NCBI GenBank assembly: GCA_040506775.1
Contig: JBEVWC010000003.1
Location: 62,001 to 126,000 of the forward strand
Origin: Thiodiazotropha sp040506775
Lineage (GTDB): Bacteria > Pseudomonadota > Gammaproteobacteria > Chromatiales > Chromatiaceae
DNA: 64,000 bases
Direction: 5' to 3'
The position numbers and the translations under genes were made by a program. Shown here piece by piece: positions 17,516 through 26,626 of the stretch (position 1 is the first letter of the stretch; each line of letters begins with the position of its first letter). The notes beneath the pieces were generated by a model. The model was not told where the DNA came from. It saw nothing but the letters and a program-made list of their open reading frames with translations, and did no database searches.

Positions 17516-19084
17516 CTATTCGCTCCTAGTGGAATCACCGGAACGGGTGGCGATGTCAGGAGCCCGTTCTCGAAACCGATATTCGATCTCTCCGATCGTT
17601 TGCTCGACAAAGGTCTGCAACACCTTTTGCATCTCTTCATACTGTCCCGTGCCGGCGGTCGATATCACCACCACTGCAGCATCACTTCGGCCTTTCAGTC
17701 CGCTTAGCATGCCCAACAGCTTTGCCTGTAAGGGACTGGAGGTCACATTCCCCCCTATATAGTACCAGCTCCAGAGTACTCGCTTGCTACCCATTATCCG
17801 GGAAATCCTTTCTTCATTCACGGGTAATTTGCGACCGTCGGATAGGGAAATTGTCACTTCCCTGGATGACTCGGTTTGCCATTCACTGTGAGGGTAGGCG
17901 TAATTCAGACCATTGACTACCTCTTTTCCCTGATTTTGATAGGCGTAATAGGCCGCAAAAAAATCAACGGGTCCTTCTGAAAGTCGGAATCGGGTATTCA
18001 CCACGACATCCGGATTGATCCAGAATGGCGCCCAATCCTGACTGGCCGACGTCTCAACCAGTCCGGAGTCACGCAAACGGAACGTATCCTGATTCAAGCT
18101 CAGAGTGGATGGCTGGGCAAGGGCAATCTGCCGATAGAGTGGGCCGGCGCTCGCGAACCCTATGACGATGACTGCAACCAACAGGGACGCAGCGAATCCA
18201 CTGTGCACGGGAGCCCTTGGCGCTCCCTCGCGAGGGCCTGTCACCACAGGCATGCGTCTTTCAAACCACTGTGCCAGAAACATGAACCCGGCGAAGCAGA
18301 GTGCAAAAACGACCCAACCCAGCCAAATGTGATCCGATAGCAGGCTATGGGTCATATTCGTGTAATGTCCGGACAGCACCACGATGTAGATGCGTATCGC
18401 ATTGGAGAGAAAAGCTACTCCTGAGGCCAAAGCCAGGAAAACCGTTCCCCGGAACCATGAATAATCGGAAATAAAGCTGTAGATCAGCGCCAGAGTCAGT
18501 GCCGCGATCTGATACCTCAACCCGCTACAGGTTTCTCCCACTTCGAAGACACCCTCGGGAATGCTGATCATATAGCCCTCCCGGAATGAGACATACCCCG
18601 TCAGGCGCAGCATCTGGTCGACCACATAGGCAGTGGGTTCCTGCAGCGGTTGCGCCAGCACCGACCAACCGGACGTTGCACTCAACAGGATGAGGATAGG
18701 AAAACCCATGCGCCAGGTACGTGAAAGACCAAATAACGCCACCAGGGTCAACCAAAGAATCAGAATCAGCATGATCTGGGACAAAAGCTGAATCTTTGCG
18801 ATATCCGTAAGCAGCCACACCACAGAGGCAAGCAGCAGTGCGATCCAATAGAGAGGGCGGTAGGTAATCTGCACGTTCCATCGATTCACGTACCATTCAC
18901 GGGCCAACAGGTAAGCCGATAACGGCAATAGCAACAGGCCATGAGATTGCAGACTATTCTCTGCAATCCAACCTTGATAAAGACTCAGGGCGCTGCTCGA
19001 GTAGACAAGCGTGACTATCACCAGACAGGCAAACAGTATGATACCGGTGAATAAGGAACCTTTCGTTAGGGCTGATGGATTCAT
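17516..19084 (-). CDS. xrtA: Exosortase A fused to EpsI domain
   Basis: Exosortases are integral-membrane cysteine transpeptidases that process PEP-CTERM proteins during export; XrtA is always found with exopolysaccharide genes. Residues 1-280 hold about eight membrane segments with the catalytic Cys in EVGETCSGLRY (186), the Arg in LSNAIRIYIVVLSG (231) and the His in LSDHIWLGW (252). The C-terminal 230 residues after another hydrophobic segment form an EpsI-like periplasmic domain. The start is the ATG at 19084; a TTG two codons upstream is also in frame. It heads the series xrtA, deacetylase, LMW phosphatase, hydrolase 2, hydrolase 1. Confidence 0.93.
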   Translation of the reverse strand: MNPSALTKGSLFTGIILFACLVIVTLVYSSSALSLYQGWIAENSLQSHGLLLLPLSAYLLAREWYVNRWNVQITYRPLYWIALLLASVVWLLTDIAKIQLLSQIMLILILWLTLVALFGLSRTWRMGFPILILLSATSGWSVLAQPLQEPTAYVVDQMLRLTGYVSFREGYMISIPEGVFEVGETCSGLRYQIAALTLALIYSFISDYSWFRGTVFLALASGVAFLSNAIRIYIVVLSGHYTNMTHSLLSDHIWLGWVVFALCFAGFMFLAQWFERRMPVVTGPREGAPRAPVHSGFAASLLVAVIVIGFASAGPLYRQIALAQPSTLSLNQDTFRLRDSGLVETSASQDWAPFWINPDVVVNTRFRLSEGPVDFFAAYYAYQNQGKEVVNGLNYAYPHSEWQTESSREVTISLSDGRKLPVNEERISRIMGSKRVLWSWYYIGGNVTSSPLQAKLLGMLSGLKGRSDAAVVVISTAGTGQYEEMQKVLQTFVEQTIGEIEYRFRERAPDIATRSGDSTRSE

Positions 19085-19117
19085 TGTCAACTCTGTCTAC
19101 AGGGAGCTATCCGATGG

Positions 19118-20134
19118 TTATCCAAGCCGCTGATCGAGCCTTTTGCGTGGCCGGAAGCGGTCCAGGAAACCTGCTCGCGACCGTGCCACGAAACAGCTGC
19201 CATCACACGTATAGAGGTTAATTCTGTCATCCCGGTGATCCATGATCTCTACCAGCTTGAGAAGACGTTGTTCGGTTAATTCGATTGCCTCTAGCCAGGC
19301 CTCCCCTTGAACATCGATTTCCGCATCCAGCATGTCGCTCATCACAACCAGATACCGACCATCAGATAAGAGCCCCTCTAACAGGGAATGATAATCAGGA
19401 TCACAGGGAATACCCGCCATTTGGGCCAATCCCTTGGCAAGCGGAGAATCTGCAAACACCTTGTGATAGGAGGTTTGAACTTCAGGCAGGCGGCCTATAC
19501 CGGAGATCCAAAGCCCGTTGACCGGAAGCTGGCCCTCCTGGGAGCGACGCTGGTTGACCTCACTCTGAAAGAACAACATTTGAATCTCATTGAGAAGCCG
19601 GTGCCAGGATACAGCATCCGGACCCTTCGGCAGATAGGGATCGATATGCCTGCCGGTTACCTGTTCGAGGCTCGAGGTAGTGATATTCGCTAACTCAGGA
19701 AGCGTCAAAATCCATTGTCCGCTGGAGAGCGGGTCAAGACGCATGCCATCGGCTGAAAAGTGGCGATTGAACTGTTCAGCAAGTTGCTCTGCCTGTTCCT
19801 GAGGCAGGGATTCGGATGCATGTCTGAGCAAAAGCAACCTGTCACGGTCCGTCAGAAGATGAACCGGTGTGGCCAGAGCACACACTTCAGCGCCAGGATG
19901 CTTACCCAAAGCAAGACTGACTATCGCACCGGAAGGCAGATCCCGACCTGGCTGTGAGGTAACCCTGAAACCCTGGAAGATCAGCTCGGTCAGGCCCATG
20001 GCGGGCATTGCCCTATGTCGCGCCCGGCCCAGCAACCCTTCCAGCTGGACCGGTTTAAGATCGCTGCCACCCAGCATCTGCAGGCCGGTTTTCCAGCCAA
20101 TCCCGGGCACCAACAGATCGACGCTTCTCCCCAT
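19118..20134 (-). CDS. RpfE-type / phosphoglycerate-mutase-like protein
   Basis: The 338-residue soluble protein resembles the family known from Xanthomonas RpfE, often labelled cofactor-independent phosphoglycerate mutase. Readable features are VDLLVPGIGW at the N-terminus, ATPVHLLTDRDRLLLL, a LLNEIQMLFFQSEVNQ block and NGLWISGIGRLP. The biochemical activity is not established; the catalytic serine and metal ligands of true iPGM cannot be pointed out here. It follows thrC by 18 bases on the same strand, so it may be co-transcribed with hom and thrC. Confidence 0.7.
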   Translation of the reverse strand: MGRSVDLLVPGIGWKTGLQMLGGSDLKPVQLEGLLGRARHRAMPAMGLTELIFQGFRVTSQPGRDLPSGAIVSLALGKHPGAEVCALATPVHLLTDRDRLLLLRHASESLPQEQAEQLAEQFNRHFSADGMRLDPLSSGQWILTLPELANITTSSLEQVTGRHIDPYLPKGPDAVSWHRLLNEIQMLFFQSEVNQRRSQEGQLPVNGLWISGIGRLPEVQTSYHKVFADSPLAKGLAQMAGIPCDPDYHSLLEGLLSDGRYLVVMSDMLDAEIDVQGEAWLEAIELTEQRLLKLVEIMDHRDDRINLYTCDGSCFVARSRAGFLDRFRPRKRLDQRLG

Positions 20135-20152
20135 GACGGGCAGAAAATCGGG

Positions 20153-21295
20153 TTATTCCATGTTATCCAGGATCGATCGTTTCACAGCATCCAGTTCAGC
20201 ATCGATAGTGATCACAGGGGACGTGGACTGCTGAATTGCGGTATCCGGATCCTTCAAGCCATTACCGGTCAGAGTGCAAACGATACTCGATCCCTCGGGA
20301 ATCTTGCCGGATTTGACATCCCGCATGGCACCAGCCAGAGAGGTCGCGGATGCCGGTTCACAGAAGATACCTTCCTGATCTGCAAGCAGTTTCTGGGCTG
20401 CGAGAATCTCCTCATCACGACATTCGTCGAACCATCCTCCAGACTCCTGCTGCACCTTCCAGGCCTGATTCCAGGATTGGGGATTACCGATACGAATCGC
20501 CGTAGCCACGGTCTCCGGATCTTTCACCGGGCCGCCACGCATAAACGGAGCGGAGCCAGCGGCCTGGTAACCGACCATCATCGGCCGTTTGCCAGTGATC
20601 GCGCCACCGGCGAATTTGCATTGACCACCGCAATAGGAGCAGGCCTCGGTGACATGGTCGCCGGCAGTACAGCTGTACTCGCAGTAGCCGATCCAGTGCG
20701 CGGTGATGTTGCCCGCATTGCCCACCGGCAGACAGTGATAATCCGGGGCATGTCCCAGCTCTTCGACGATTTCGAAAGCCGCGGTCTTCTGCCCCTGCAG
20801 ACGATAGGGATTGATGGAATTCACGATCGTTACCGGGGCGTGCTCCGCCACCTCTTTGACCAGCTGCATGCCGTCATCGAAGTTACCGCGAATCTGAATC
20901 GTAATGGCGCCATACATCATCGCCTGAGCCAGCTTGCCCATCGCGATCTTACCGTCGGGAATCACCACGAAGGCGGTAATGCCCGCACGGGAGGCATAGG
21001 CCGCGGCCGCAGCGGAGGTGTTACCCGTGGATGCGCAGATGATTGCACGACTGCCCTCCTCCACCGCCTTGGTCACCGCCATGGTCATACCCCGGTCCTT
21101 GAACGAACCGGTCGGATTCAAGCCCTCGTATTTGACATAGATGTCCACATCCTTGCCCAATTGACTGGGAATGTTGTGAAGACGAATAAGAGGGGTGTTA
21201 CCCTCACCCAGGCTGATGATGCGGGTGTCGTCGTGCACTGGCAGACGGTCACGATAACGGTCAATCAATCCTGTGTAGCGGGGTCGGAATGGCAT
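20153..21295 (-). CDS. thrC: Threonine synthase with a cysteine-rich insertion
   Basis: This PLP enzyme converts O-phosphohomoserine to threonine. It is the short class I form (380 residues), with the PLP lysine in NPTGSFKDRG (Lys66), ACASTGNTS-like ICASTGNTSAA and the phosphate loop LPVGNAGNI. Between HWIGY (200-204) and RPMMVGYQAAG (237 onward) there are about 33 residues where the Thermus enzyme has about 12; the extra segment holds Cys205, 209, 219, 222 and 226. A GAGG lies upstream of the ATG. It lies 48 bases downstream of hom, completing the last two steps toward threonine. Confidence 0.96.
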   Translation of the reverse strand: MPFRPRYTGLIDRYRDRLPVHDDTRIISLGEGNTPLIRLHNIPSQLGKDVDIYVKYEGLNPTGSFKDRGMTMAVTKAVEEGSRAIICASTGNTSAAAAAYASRAGITAFVVIPDGKIAMGKLAQAMMYGAITIQIRGNFDDGMQLVKEVAEHAPVTIVNSINPYRLQGQKTAAFEIVEELGHAPDYHCLPVGNAGNITAHWIGYCEYSCTAGDHVTEACSYCGGQCKFAGGAITGKRPMMVGYQAAGSAPFMRGGPVKDPETVATAIRIGNPQSWNQAWKVQQESGGWFDECRDEEILAAQKLLADQEGIFCEPASATSLAGAMRDVKSGKIPEGSSIVCTLTGNGLKDPDTAIQQSTSPVITIDAELDAVKRSILDNME

Positions 21296-21319
21296 GATAA
21301 AAAAACCTCAAAATGCGTT

Positions 21320-21334
21320 TCACCCGATGGGTGA
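21320..21334 (-). terminator. Hairpin in the hom-thrC gap
   Basis: A perfect six-pair stem with a three-base loop (TCACCC ATC GGGTGA on the minus strand) lies between hom and thrC. A run of seven T follows about 18 bases later and overlaps the thrC ribosome-binding region. The distance is too long for a standard terminator, so it may attenuate, stabilise mRNA ends, or mean nothing. Confidence 0.3.
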
Positions 21335-21343
21335 CAGTGATAA

Positions 21344-22657
21344 TTATCCGTCGAGTCGTTCCACACGAATCCGCATGATCTGTCCGGACACGCTGTCCAG
21401 CGCTTCGATCGCGGCGATGGCCTCATTCAGTTTCTTCTCCAGCACCGCGTGGGTGAGCATGACCAGAGAGACATTACTTCGACCCTCGGCGGGCTCTTTC
21501 TGCTGGATAGCCTCAATGCTGATCCCCGATTCAGCCAGTATGGTGGCGATGCGCGCCATCACCCCGGTCTGATCATCGACCTGCATACGCAGGTAATAGG
21601 CGGACTCGACCTCTTCGATGGGCAGAATCGTCAGATCGAACAACTCCCCGTGCTGGAACGCCAGATGGGGCACCCGGTTTTCCGGGTCGCTGGTCATCGC
21701 CCTGACCACATCCACCACATCGGCAAGTACCGCTGAAGCGGTTGGTTCGGAACCGGCACCGGCACCGTAGTAAAGGGTGGGACCAACCGCATCACCCTTG
21801 ACCAGTACGGCGTTCATCACTCCGTCCACGTTGGCAATCAAGCGACGCCGCGGAATCATCGTCGGATGCACTCGCATCTCGATGCCCTTCGGGGTCTTGC
21901 GGGTGATACCGAGATGTTTGATCTGATAGCCGAAATCGTTGGCGTAGGTCACGTCCTGGGGCTCGATCTTGGTGATACCTTCGGTGTAGGTCTTCTCGAA
22001 TTGCAACGGGATACCGAATGCGATCGAGCCGAGGATGGTCAGCTTGTGCGCGGCATCGATGCCCTCCACATCGAAGGTGGGATCGGCTTCGGCATATCCC
22101 AGAGCCTGGGCCTCTTTGAGCACGTCGGCAAATTCCCGGCCCTTGTCCCGCATCTCGGTCAGGATGAAATTCCCGGTACCGTTGATGATTCCGGCGATCC
22201 ACTCAATCCGGTTTGCCGCCAGACCTTCACGAACCGCCTTGATGATGGGAATACCCCCGGCGACCGCAGCCTCGAAAGCCACCGTGACGCCGTGCTTCTG
22301 AGCGGCTTCGAAGATCTCGTTGCCGTGCATCGCGATCAAAGCCTTGTTGGCGGTGACCACATGTTTGCCGTTTTCGATTGCCTTCAGCACCAGCTCCCGG
22401 GCCGGTGAATAACCGCCGATCAATTCGATGACAATCTCGATATCCGGATTATTGACCACCGAGAAGGCATCATCGGTGATTTCCAATGTATCAAGACCAT
22501 TCAGCCTGCTCGGGTCAAACGCCTTGGCCGCCGCATGGGTGATCCGGATACCCCGTCCGGCCCGACGTGCGATTTCGTCCGCATTCCGGGTCAGCACATT
22601 GAGCGTGCCGCCTCCCACCGTGCCAAGCCCCAACAAACCAACATTAACAGGATTCAA
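21344..22657 (-). CDS. hom: Homoserine dehydrogenase with ACT domain
   Basis: The enzyme reduces aspartate semialdehyde to homoserine. The 437 residues comprise an NAD(P)-binding domain (VGLLGLGTVGGGTL), the catalytic domain with GIINGTGNFILTEM and FDVEGIDAAHKLTIL, and a C-terminal ACT domain (GVMARIATILAESGISIEAI), which usually senses threonine. The start codon is TTG, supported by AGGAG eight bases upstream. It sits between alaC upstream and thrC downstream, all on the minus strand. Confidence 0.97.
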   Translation of the reverse strand: MNPVNVGLLGLGTVGGGTLNVLTRNADEIARRAGRGIRITHAAAKAFDPSRLNGLDTLEITDDAFSVVNNPDIEIVIELIGGYSPARELVLKAIENGKHVVTANKALIAMHGNEIFEAAQKHGVTVAFEAAVAGGIPIIKAVREGLAANRIEWIAGIINGTGNFILTEMRDKGREFADVLKEAQALGYAEADPTFDVEGIDAAHKLTILGSIAFGIPLQFEKTYTEGITKIEPQDVTYANDFGYQIKHLGITRKTPKGIEMRVHPTMIPRRRLIANVDGVMNAVLVKGDAVGPTLYYGAGAGSEPTASAVLADVVDVVRAMTSDPENRVPHLAFQHGELFDLTILPIEEVESAYYLRMQVDDQTGVMARIATILAESGISIEAIQQKEPAEGRSNVSLVMLTHAVLEKKLNEAIAAIEALDSVSGQIMRIRVERLDG

Positions 22658-22689
22658 AATGATACTCCTCGCATGATTCAGCAGGATAC

Positions 22690-23895
22690 TCAGGCACTGA
22701 GCAACCCGTCTTTACGGAACATATCCCGGATGCCCCGTACGGCCTGGCGGGTCCTGTGTTCGTTTTCGATGAGCCCGAATCGTACATGACTGTCCCCATG
22801 CTCACCGAATCCGATACCGGGCGATACCGCCACCTTGGCTTCACTCAACAATTTCTTGGAGAACTCCAGGGAACCGAGCGATTTGTACGGCTCGGGAATC
22901 GGCGCCCATACGAACATGGTCGCTTTCGGTTTTTCCACGTGCCAACCGATATTGTTCAATCCGTCGCACAGCACATCGCGACGCATCTGGTACATGTGCG
23001 CGATCTCCTTGACCACGTCCTGCGGCCCCTCCAGGGCGGCAATCGCCGCAACCTGTATCGGCGTGAAGGTACCATAGTCCAGGTAGGATTTGATCCTCGC
23101 CAGGGCAGCCACCAGGGTTTTGTTACCGCACATGAAACCTACCCGCCAGCCCGGCATATTGTAACTCTTGGAGAGCGAGAAGAATTCCACCGCGATCTCT
23201 TCGGCACCCGGCACCTGAAGAATGGAAGGCGCCACGTAGCCATCGAACACGATGTCGGCATAAGCGATATCGTGGATGACCCAGATATTGTATTCCCGGG
23301 CGATCTCAACAATCTTTTCGAAAAACTCCAGTTCCACGCACTGGGTGGTGGGGTTGCCGGGAAAGTTGAGCACCAGCATCTTCGGCCGGGGCCAGGAGTC
23401 CTTGATCGACCTGACCAGTTCATCGAAGAAATCCACGCCTGGAATCATCGGCACGTGCCGCACATCAGCACCCGCGATAATGAAACCGTAGGGATGAATC
23501 GGGTAGGCCGGATTGGGTACCAACACGGAATCACCGGGGCCCATACAGGCCAGGGCCAGGTGTGCGAGCCCCTCCTTGGAGCCAATCGTGGCGATCACCT
23601 GTGTGTCCGGATCAAGATCCACATCGAAGCGGGTCTTGTACCAGTTGCTCATTGCTCTGCGCAGACGCGGTATGCCCTTGGAAACCGAGTAGCGGTGGGT
23701 GTCTTTACGATTCGCCACCTCACACAGCTTGTCTACGATGTGCTGAGGTGTCGGCTGGTCCGGATTCCCCATGCCAAAATCGATGATATCCTCGCCCCGC
23801 GCTCGCGCCGCAGCCTTGAGTTCGTTGACAATCGCGAACACATAGGGCGGCAAGCGCTTGATTCTATGGAAATCTTCCATTTCGTGCGTGGACAC
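22690..23895 (-). CDS. alaC: Alanine transaminase, AlaC type
   Basis: The fold-type I aminotransferase is closest in pattern to AlaC, which makes alanine from pyruvate and glutamate. It has RIKRLPPYVFAIVNELK near the start, DFGMGNPDQPTP, VLNFPGNPTTQCV, the D-Y pair IAYADIVFDG and the PLP lysine SLSKSYNMPGWR. The start is uncertain. A GTG at 23895 with GAGG five bases upstream gives an N-terminus of the E. coli length; an ATG at 23880 has no clear ribosome-binding site. The gene is directly upstream of hom, with 32 bases between them. Confidence 0.92.
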   Translation of the reverse strand: MSTHEMEDFHRIKRLPPYVFAIVNELKAAARARGEDIIDFGMGNPDQPTPQHIVDKLCEVANRKDTHRYSVSKGIPRLRRAMSNWYKTRFDVDLDPDTQVIATIGSKEGLAHLALACMGPGDSVLVPNPAYPIHPYGFIIAGADVRHVPMIPGVDFFDELVRSIKDSWPRPKMLVLNFPGNPTTQCVELEFFEKIVEIAREYNIWVIHDIAYADIVFDGYVAPSILQVPGAEEIAVEFFSLSKSYNMPGWRVGFMCGNKTLVAALARIKSYLDYGTFTPIQVAAIAALEGPQDVVKEIAHMYQMRRDVLCDGLNNIGWHVEKPKATMFVWAPIPEPYKSLGSLEFSKKLLSEAKVAVSPGIGFGEHGDSHVRFGLIENEHRTRQAVRGIRDMFRKDGLLSA

Positions 23896-24039
23896 AGATA
23901 CCTCAGCATTTAGTTGGACCAAAGAGTACAAAGTTAACTGACCCTCTATAAAAGATCAATTGGTCAGATCGCTCCTGGATGCCCGGAGGAGTCAGGCCCG
24001 GGGCTTTTTCGATGATCGCTATTGGGGTAAGGTCGAGGT

Positions 24040-24417
24040 ATGAAATTCATACTCGATGAACCGGGCGGCGGATACGCCATCCAGCACTATGCACAAGGCG
24101 AAATCACGGTCAACGGGATCACCTATCGGGAAAACCTGCTGGTGATGCCGAATCAGGTCATACCCCAATGGCGCCCTGCCAGCTTTGACGACCTGACCCC
24201 GGAAGATTTCGAGCAACTGGCCAAGCTGGGGTCTGAGATCGTGATTCTCGGCACTGGATCGAAACAGCGTTTTCCGACTCCGGCCCTGACCTATCCCCTG
24301 TTTGACGCCCAGATCGGACTGGAAGTGATGGACACTGCGGCCGCTTGCCGTACCTTCAACATCCTGATGTCGGAAGGGCGCCAGGTGGCAGCCGCACTCT
24401 TCACCATCATCTCCTGA
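24040..24417 (+). CDS. Mth938-like domain protein (DUF498/Xcc1710 family)
   Basis: A small soluble protein of 125 residues with the features of the Mth938 family, related to mitochondrial NDUFAF3: GEITVNGITYRENLLVMPN, a middle LGSEIVILGTGSKQRFP and TAAACRTFNILMSEGRQVAA. Bacterial members have no proven function. GAGG precedes the ATG closely. The gene is transcribed away from alaC, and no neighbour on its strand follows within 1.4 kb. Confidence 0.88.
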   Translation: MKFILDEPGGGYAIQHYAQGEITVNGITYRENLLVMPNQVIPQWRPASFDDLTPEDFEQLAKLGSEIVILGTGSKQRFPTPALTYPLFDAQIGLEVMDTAAACRTFNILMSEGRQVAAALFTIIS

Positions 24418-24682
24418 ACCCAGGACCCATTGACACGATTCATGACACCCAGTGGGACCTGAAAACGCCAGCCAAGACCTACCCCAAGGGTGCTTCCTGC
24501 GGGTGCCGGGAGAGACGAGTGGTTGTTGCAGACGAGCGACGGCCAGCGCTGAGCGGTACTTGTTCAGTTCCAACCCGGATGGCTGGGACTGTCTTACCGT
24601 CCAACGCCGTTATCATTCGCTCATTTAGCGAGACGGGACAGGCTCATTCCGTGCCTGCGCATCAAAGCAGTTCCAGCAGGCC

Positions 24683-25222
24683 TTAGTGGGCCGCTACGTT
24701 CTCCGAATCATCCTCCAAAACCACCACATCATCCGGATAGGGGTATTTTTCTACCACCCGCTTGCTCAGTCGCCGCTGGGCGGCCTGATGAAGCGCATCG
24801 GATTCCATAAGGATCAGAATCAACACGCTGACCATGATCGGGAGTATACCCACCCCGCCGATCATCGCCATGACCGCCACTTTTTTCATCCCCAGGTAGG
24901 TAAAACCGATCCAGCCGAACACCCACACACTGATCACAGCCAGCAGCATGTAGATAAAAAGCCGGCTGCGTTCGGCGGCGATCTGCCAGTGCACATAGAC
25001 AAACCAGTGATCCAGGGTCTTGGACTGTTTTGCACGCCTGAGTGTATAGATCAACAGACTGAGCGAAACGATCGGCACCAGGGCCAATGGCTGCCAGTAG
25101 GAACTCACCAATCCAAGCGCGGCAACGAACCACAGTATGTGATTGCCGATCAGATTGGTGAGAAAAATATCATGGGGAATCTTGGCCTTATGCACCAAGT
25201 CATCTGAGATCTCGAATTTCAT
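24683..25222 (-). CDS. Unknown inner-membrane protein
   Basis: The 179-residue protein has four hydrophobic segments: two near residues 28-60 (HILWFVAALGLV and LALVPIVSLSLLIYTL) and two near 90-140 (LFIYMLLAVISVWVFGWIGF and VAVMAMIGGVGILPIMVSVL), separated by a basic cytoplasmic loop, and an acidic C-terminus. I do not recognise a family. It stands alone on the minus strand between the Mth938-like gene and a small membrane gene. Clear membrane topology and codon use support it as real. Confidence 0.75.
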   Translation of the reverse strand: MKFEISDDLVHKAKIPHDIFLTNLIGNHILWFVAALGLVSSYWQPLALVPIVSLSLLIYTLRRAKQSKTLDHWFVYVHWQIAAERSRLFIYMLLAVISVWVFGWIGFTYLGMKKVAVMAMIGGVGILPIMVSVLILILMESDALHQAAQRRLSKRVVEKYPYPDDVVVLEDDSENVAAH

Positions 25223-25556
25223 GGATTCAGTGTTACCCGACAGCTCGCTAAGTTATGGTGTTGGTTGAAAGGACAAGCCAGAGGTCACAGCAGGTACGGT
25301 TCAATCAGATCGGGCATCTGCCCATCCATTACCGACCTGGTGTGCGCCATCCATAGATGCCCCAGTCAACATATTATCCATCGCAGCAGAATACCCCGGC
25401 ATTCCGATTCGGGTAACAGCATCTGACGCCCTGGCATTCGAATTTCATCCGCCCGGAGTAACAGCACCTTCCTGATGCATCCCCTTGGCTCGCCCGGTTT
25501 GCCACAACCGGCTGGACAGCGCTCCTTCCCGTCCCGGATATACTATCAGAGGTCGA
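25223..25556. other. 334-base intergenic stretch
   Basis: I see no gene, repeat or RNA in this stretch upstream of the 179-residue membrane protein gene. It must contain that gene's promoter, but no pair of hexamers stands out. Confidence 0.3.
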
Positions 25557-25700
25557 TCAGTTCTCTTCCTGACTTCCCATCATTTTGGCAACCAGCCACT
25601 TCTTCAACATAAAAAGCAGCAGAAACAGCACGATACCAATTACCAAACCAATCCAGGGCTGCTCCTTGAGAATTGTTATAAACCACAAACCATTGCCCAT
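25557..25700 (-). CDS. Small single-span membrane protein (47 residues)
   Basis: A 48-codon frame starts with ATG at 25700 preceded by AGGATT at good distance and ends with TGA at 25557. The product has a short N-terminal region (MGNGLWFITILKEQPW), one strong membrane segment (IGLVIGIVLFLLLFML) and a basic then acidic tail (KKWLVAKMMGSQEEN), which predicts an N-out/C-in span. No family is recognised. Good start signal and typical small-membrane-protein composition argue that it is genuine. Confidence 0.6.
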   Translation of the reverse strand: MGNGLWFITILKEQPWIGLVIGIVLFLLLFMLKKWLVAKMMGSQEEN

Positions 25701-25908
25701 TGTAGAATCCTCGCATTCGTATCAAGCGATGCCCGTCCGGGTTACAATAGCCCGCTGACGAGTCGCGCCATCCTGACAGGAATGGTTACCCATCCCGTTA
25801 ACGGTTGAGTATACCATTCCAAGTCCCTTGAAATGTGTTGGCGTGACGATACGGAGTAATGCGGACCGTATCACCGCCTAAGCTGTAACTGAACCTGATC
25901 GGATTGTA

Positions 25909-26604
25909 ATGGAAAAGAAGATTATCATCTGGGTTGTCTCGCTGTCTCTGGTAGCGGTTGCCCTCGCCATCCTGCTGCCGGGAGGCCGCAAGGCAGACAG
26001 TGACCCAAAACTCCCCTGGGACATTCAGATCACTGAGCAACAGCAGGTGCAGGTGTTTGGGCTGACACTCGACGAAAGTAACCTGCAACTCGCCCGTGAC
26101 ACCTTTCAGGACCAGGGAAAACTGAATATTTTCGTCAGTGATCAGGGAGTACCGGCACTTGAGGCCTACTTCGAGCGGGTATTTCTCAGCGGATTACGCG
26201 CAGATATCATACTGACCCTGAAGACCGACCGGACACAGCTCGAGCAGATGATGGAACGGGGTTCCCGTATCAGCCGAACCTCAGATACCACCCATAAGAT
26301 CGCGCTGAACACCGATGATCAGGTACTTGCCGCGCAACTCCCCATCTCGCTGATCAACTACGTTCCTGCGGCGAATCTGGACGAGGAACTCGTGCTACGC
26401 CTGTTTGGAGAACCTGCGGATAAAATCACAGAAGCTGAAACCGGTATCACCCAATGGATTTACCCCGGTAAGGGATTGAGTATCGGTCTTAACCCGGAAG
26501 GCCGGGAACTGCTGCAATACATGCCTTTGAAACGGGTGGATGCCTTTATACAGCAGATCGAACAGAACAATCGGCAATATGAAGCGAGTCACGAGAAGAA
26601 ATGA
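25909..26604 (+). CDS. Unknown protein with N-terminal membrane anchor
   Basis: The 231-residue protein begins with one hydrophobic helix (IIIWVVSLSLVAVALAILL) and continues as a periplasmic alpha/beta domain. The segment LRLFGEPADKITEAETG followed by TQWIYPGKGLSIGL recalls short repeats of SmpA/OmlA-like lipoproteins, but this is only a resemblance. It converges with ccoS. Conserved-looking composition and a clean ATG start support a real gene; function is not known. Confidence 0.72.
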   Translation: MEKKIIIWVVSLSLVAVALAILLPGGRKADSDPKLPWDIQITEQQQVQVFGLTLDESNLQLARDTFQDQGKLNIFVSDQGVPALEAYFERVFLSGLRADIILTLKTDRTQLEQMMERGSRISRTSDTTHKIALNTDDQVLAAQLPISLINYVPAANLDEELVLRLFGEPADKITEAETGITQWIYPGKGLSIGLNPEGRELLQYMPLKRVDAFIQQIEQNNRQYEASHEKK

Positions 26605-26626
26605 CCGGGTCTGGACAAATTAGGGA

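Noticed and set aside
20015..21334. Plus-strand open frame of 439 codons opposite thrC
   Set aside because: It lies wholly antisense to thrC and its neighbour, which have clear family motifs. The predicted product is rich in His, Arg and Gly without any motif, the usual shadow of a GC-rich gene.
22756..23913. Plus-strand open frame of 385 codons opposite alaC
   Set aside because: Antisense shadow of alaC; alaC has complete aminotransferase motifs and this frame has none.
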